Of a DNA stretch of 64,000 nt, positions 59,611 to 64,000 are shown piece after piece (position 1 is the stretch's first letter; every line of letters begins with the position of its first letter). A program made the position numbers and the translations under genes. Location of the stretch: assembly GCA_032622095.1 (NCBI GenBank), contig CP136062.1, positions 203,015,959-203,079,958 of the forward strand. The letters are read 5' to 3'. This stretch comes from Siphonodentalium dalli. Its lineage: Eukaryota; Mollusca; Scaphopoda; Gadilida; Siphonodentaliidae. The notes below the pieces were generated by a model. That model worked only from the letters and a program-made list of their open reading frames with translations, was not told where the DNA came from and did no database searches.

Positions 59611-59880
59611 GTGGTGAAGCCACCGGTTCTCTAAACGTCTGTGTCTTCGGGACGGTGACGGATCCTGCTCCGTCTGTGGTGGAACTGAAGCCGGCGGCTG
59701 GGGTATATAGCCGGGGTAACGTCGGTGCCCCTATATCGTTTCCGCTGGTGGTGGTTGTCGCAGCGACGGCCAGCTGGTGGTCCTGCTCGGAGACCAAGTG
59801 GGGAAGCTGGGCGTCTCTCATCTTTCCCCGGTCTCATGCACTTGGCCCTCCTGGCGTCGTCCCTACGGCGGCGTGAAGAA
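59611..59880 (-). CDS. GC-rich segment, possible first exon, unrecognised
   Basis: This 270-bp island is far more GC- and CpG-rich than anything outside the satellite and Helitrons. The minus strand has an ATG at 59819-59821 opening MRDAQLPHLVSEQDHQLAVA and running as a Thr/Ser/Pro-rich sequence into the (GA)n tract as RERERE repeats. Two other frames (one on each strand) are also open, so coding and frame cannot be settled. It could be a host exon, a CpG island with a promoter, or a fragment carried by a repeat. Confidence 0.25.
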
Positions 59881-62800
59881 TGTTCATGTCCAGTTATTTT
59901 TTCTTATAGAGACATATACATAAATAATATGTTTGACCTAAATACCTGGTATATATTCAGCGTTCTTACAAGTATAGGATCACAATAGTCAGACAATTTC
60001 ATACTCACATCCCTTACAATAATTATGGTCAAGTATGAGATGATTTCGGTTATTTGAAACTGATATCATAGGGAGACGGACACAAAGACAGACCATGACC
60101 AATAAGCTTACACGACAGTTTGTTGCTTTTTTTGTTTATTGTTTTCACTTTAACCGGCACAAAACTGTCTATACAGACAGGTGTGGCGGCAAGGGAATTT
60201 TGTGCACCAAAAGTTGGAAATAATTTCATGAATGAATCAACTGCAGATAGAAATTTTAGACCGATATCGGGCAAAACATTTACACATTGTTTTAACCGAT
60301 ATATTATGTAATGCAAATTATGTCACTATTCATTTTCATATCTAGGATTAGACTGTTCTACTTTAAATTAAAACTTTGGCTAAAGTTCCAAATTTACAGC
60401 ATAGGACACGTGTGACAAAAATTGCGGTATCAGTTGGAAATTCCAATGGGAACAAACCGGAACAAATAGCTGCTAACCACGTCCCTGTCGGCGTTTGGTG
60501 AGCATTGCATGTAGTCTAATCAACACTTAATTAACATCCGATAACAAAAGCGATTTACACAGGAACCTATTTCACGGTAGAAAATGACCCTTTGACCGTA
60601 CCTATGGGCACACAAAAACAAATGTATGCAATCAACAGTAGAGGTGACAAAGAAATGTCTTTACCGAGCTGGGGCACATTTCACTCGATAGATGCAGAAG
60701 TTTATGGGTGGAATTAATATAGGAACACGGGTGGAGCTGACAATGCGTATATATAACTTCCATAGTGGTGTTTTGGCGAGCGGTATTCTCGTCTGTATTG
60801 TTCGATATATAGGTGAGATACATAGCCTTGTTTAAATGTTATTTGTAATCAAACCAGGTTGAGTGGTCCTGTTAATAATTATGCTACGAAGTTGGTGCAT
60901 GGGTCCTGCATATATATCGGTGATATTGGAGGGGTGAGTGGTGCTATTTATGATAACGTATCGTTATTTTTCATACATTGCAGTTTTTAGGTTTGTCAAC
61001 CTCATTATATTAGGTGTGTGCTAGATAATTGTGAGAAGCCATTACAATTAACTGTTACGTCAAGTAACTAGTCCAATGTTGGTACACAGGTCAGTGCACT
61101 CAAGCTGGGAGCATTAATCAACAGTGGGCCACAGTGTTAGAGATAGCTGGTAAGCTGGGAATCTGGCTGTGGACATATGACCTATAAAGTGAGGCTAAAA
61201 CTCGTCTCTGCTCAATGGTTTATATCAATTCTTGAACAATGGATGTTCACATGCAATTTTCCAGCATACAAAACACTAAACATAATGTTGCGGTTCTTGA
61301 AGCAGTATTAAACTCAATTAAATTACCATTCAAGTCTTTTACTATTCAGATCATGTACTTTTTATGGCAGTTATTTGTTTCCATTGAATTTGTATACTTG
61401 CTGAGAACCCTCTGTCCAACATTTCCCTTCTTAAACTTTGACTAAAGTCATCATTTTGACATTTTTAGTGTCATATAATATGCTTGACGTGGTCTTCAGA
61501 TAGTATATATTCCTTCATGTGGTGTACTATCATAACAGTTAAGTAGTTTTCTTCTGTGCAGGTCCATCTAAACTTTCCACTTCCTGACAGCTCAGGCCTG
61601 GAAATCCCCCAATGGAACCGTACTTCACTTCGTAGTATCAACCAACCGGAATAATAAACTCATTGGGCACACGCAAAGGGAACCACCCACTTACCAATTA
61701 CGTAGGTATATGGTCTTTGCAGTGATGTTCAATTTTCAATTTCCAAACGCACACCCCCCCCCCCTCCGGGAGACCAAAATTCTTAACTTCTGGGAATTTA
61801 ATTTTCTCCCCACCATGTTGAGTTAGAATTTTCAAATTATTGAGGTACGTCAAACATTCCAACTGTCGGAACGTTCCAATCAAAAACTCAATAATTATGT
61901 TTTTGCAATTTCCCATGTAATGGCCCTTTCAGTCTAAAAGTAGGAACTTAATTATATACTTTATGCACCCATCAGTAAGCCTGCTACAAAAACTTGGGAC
62001 AGGGGTTACATTCGAGGACCCCCACATGCTAAATCTTAGTTTGCATTCAGTGTACTAATCTAATGTTGTGTTTTATATGAATCATGACGTATATTATTTT
62101 ATTTTTGAAAATAATTTATTTTGTGTTTTATTATGTTTGATAATTATTAAAAATATGACACAAAGATCATCTTATATATAGTAATACCGAATTTTGTGAA
62201 ACACAGTGATCAGGTAGTATTAATGAGTTTGCAATGGAAATTAGCTGAAGTAATTATAATATATATCACTATTTGTGTGAGTCGATCGACAGATAGATTC
62301 GTGATTTTAATAATGAATATATTACTTATATAATCCATATGTAATATGATGCCAAAATGCTTATTGAAATATCTTATGTACATAGTGTATATATGTTCGT
62401 GTATGTTCCACCTTAAATGGTGGCTTTATGCATTAAACAATTCAACAATTCAATGCAATGAATTTTGCCATCTTCATTCAGAGTTAACGTGCCGTCAATA
62501 TTTACTCGCCCTCAAAGTTCTAAAAAAAAAAAAAGAGAGTGGGCTTATCTCTATACGAGGACCACCCCATGATTTTTTTTGGGAGCAAAACCATAGACTG
62601 TGCTTATCCTCGGGTATCGGCTTACCGTCGGGTGTATACAGTACTCGAAACTTGGTTCAAAAACTACATATATTTTTTGACTAAATGTTGGTTAGAAATA
62701 TGAAACTGTCAGAACAACTCATTATGGTTTGAAATTTCCAAGTACTCTTGTTTAAAATGATGAAAACGTTTACCAAAGTTGGAGGTTTACCCCTATCGCC

Positions 62801-63239
62801 ATGTCCCTGATTATACAAGAACATCGCTTTATCGTTTGCCGAGGGGTCAACGAACTCAAGCCATTATAATTCTTCACAAACAGTCCCGCACATTGATTGT
62901 GTAACTAAAGTAGTGGTGCAAACAAGACTAGTCATGGCTATTGGAAATTATTTGATCAAGGTTTGCAACCATGAACATTAGAGTGATAGTATAACCCAAC
63001 TCTTAGGCTGTGTTCACACGCGCGCAATGTTGCTGGCATTTTTAGCCTGGTTTTTATAAAATACGTCGGGGGGATTTCTGGCAAACACACATATATAACA
63101 TAGCCGTTTATTGATGGATTCTGACAAGTTTTGGTACATATGTGAATTAATTGTCATGTGCGACAGCTGTACACAGAACATATGGTCCACCCGACTATCT
63201 AACCAGAGTTATGCCACTTGTCTCTATTAAAAGAAAAAT
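59881..63239. other. Spacer, no gene supported
   Basis: No recognisable coding frame or repeat family was found. The longest frame (62346-62684, 112 codons) passes through an A-run and lacks motifs. A GGCTGTGTTCACAC-type word at about 63007 resembles ends of some MITEs but has no partner. Confidence 0.35.
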
Positions 63240-63720
63240 AATGACCGTTAGCGCGTTAGCTTGAACAGACGTCAACCAATTTCATTCATATCTGATATAT
63301 GGATCTTTCACAACAAGATCTTATGTCCGTTAGCGATAACTCGAACACACATCAACCAATTTTATCCATATTTGGTATATGATTCTTTTACAATAATATC
63401 TCGAAGGAGTTCGAAAACCAGATTTTTCCGATCCCCTTTACCAGAGTTATATACGGCCCTTAGGTTGTCTATGTTTAGCAATTTTAGGAAATGTTATTCC
63501 CGTTTGCGCGATAATACGAACAAACGTCAACCAATTCCATCCATATTTGGTAGTTGAATCGTTTACAACCACATCTTGAACGAGTATACATACGTTGGAC
63601 ACCAGATTTGTCCGATCCTTTTTACCTGAGCTATATATATAGAGGCCTTTAGTTTGTATATATTTTTAGAAATTTTAGGAAATGTTATGTCTGTTAGTGT
63701 GATAACACGAACAAATGTCA
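63240..63720 (+). repeat. Decayed tandem repeat, about 190 bp
   Basis: CGAACAAACGTCAACCAATT-like words at about 63267, 63344, 63519 and 63708, and paired CAGATTTTTCCGATCC (63419) and CAGATTTGTCCGATCC (63604), give a main period of about 185-190 bp, with an extra partial copy on the left. TTTTAGGAAATGTTAT follows each unit. Confidence 0.7.
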
Positions 63721-64000
63721 AACAAGATCAATCACATGCTTACGAACAACCCAGGAAATCATTTTCTACGACGACATCCACTTCGTCTCAACGTTCACTA
63801 ATCCCGAACCCCAATTAGTGATCTTATCTTAGTCAAACGTGTGCGCATTAGGTGCCTATTTAAAGAGCTTAATGCTTCAGTCTTCCAAAAAGAGTAGATA
63901 ATAAAGAGCCTTCTCAATTATAAAATTTATGGCCGTTTTCTATGGAAGATTCTGTGTTTTTTTGCGATACCTGGGCAAAACGAACAAGAAAACCAATGTC
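63721..64000. other. Window end, nothing supported
   Basis: No gene or repeat seen apart from a near match to the recurring AATAAAGAGCGTT (ATAAAGAGCC at about 63900). Confidence 0.4.

Overview
The window is eukaryotic, AT-rich, intergenic DNA dominated by repeats. No operon, tRNA, rRNA or CRISPR array is visible. The mix of tandem Helitrons with TCTGTCTG-type 5' ends, CR1/Jockey- and I-like LINE fragments, piggyBac-like MITEs, long foldback elements and a large satellite fits a marine invertebrate, most likely a lophotrochozoan such as a mollusc. That assignment is inference from the style of the repeats, not from a diagnostic gene. Layout: 0-5.7 kb holds one plausible host ORF (767-1345, 192 aa, unrecognised, AATAAA at 1503), then local tandem duplications and a run of heat-shock-element-like sites (4.8-5.6 kb). 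5.7-30.3 kb is one compound structure. A 174-bp satellite lies in reverse orientation on the left (3 clean plus about 3 decayed monomers) and in forward orientation on the right (several decayed, then 86 clean monomers over 15 kb). Between the two arms lie minus-strand coding remnants of unknown family, a nested TIR element made of about 16-bp subterminal repeats, and a head-to-tail run of seven Helitron units. Five junctions in that run read CTAG or CTTG directly followed by TC. 30.3-32.6 kb is a 5'-truncated LINE that abuts the satellite through a short GGGAACT repeat. 33-41.8 kb is packed with small inverted-repeat elements (piggyBac-like MITEs with TTAA or ATAA duplications, double-palindrome cores, perfect long palindromes) and a 21-copy, 30-bp minisatellite. 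41.7-49.9 kb carries collinear fragments of one Jockey/CR1-like LINE (endonuclease, two reverse-transcriptase pieces, C-terminus), apparently spread out by later insertions, one of which contains a 1.2-kb TIR element. 50.1-51.5 and 53.9-56.3 kb are two inverted-repeat elements with perfect 5-bp target duplications and ends beginning CAC. 56.3-64 kb is mostly featureless, with (GA)n/(CT)n tracts facing each other, a GC-rich possible exon at 59.6-59.9 kb, and a decayed ~190-bp tandem repeat near the end. Apart from the first ORF there is no convincing host protein gene. The interest lies in how the repeats are organised: a Helitron concatemer carrying about two dozen TCAAGGTCA nuclear-receptor half-sites, and a satellite that looks like the overgrown arm of a foldback-type element.
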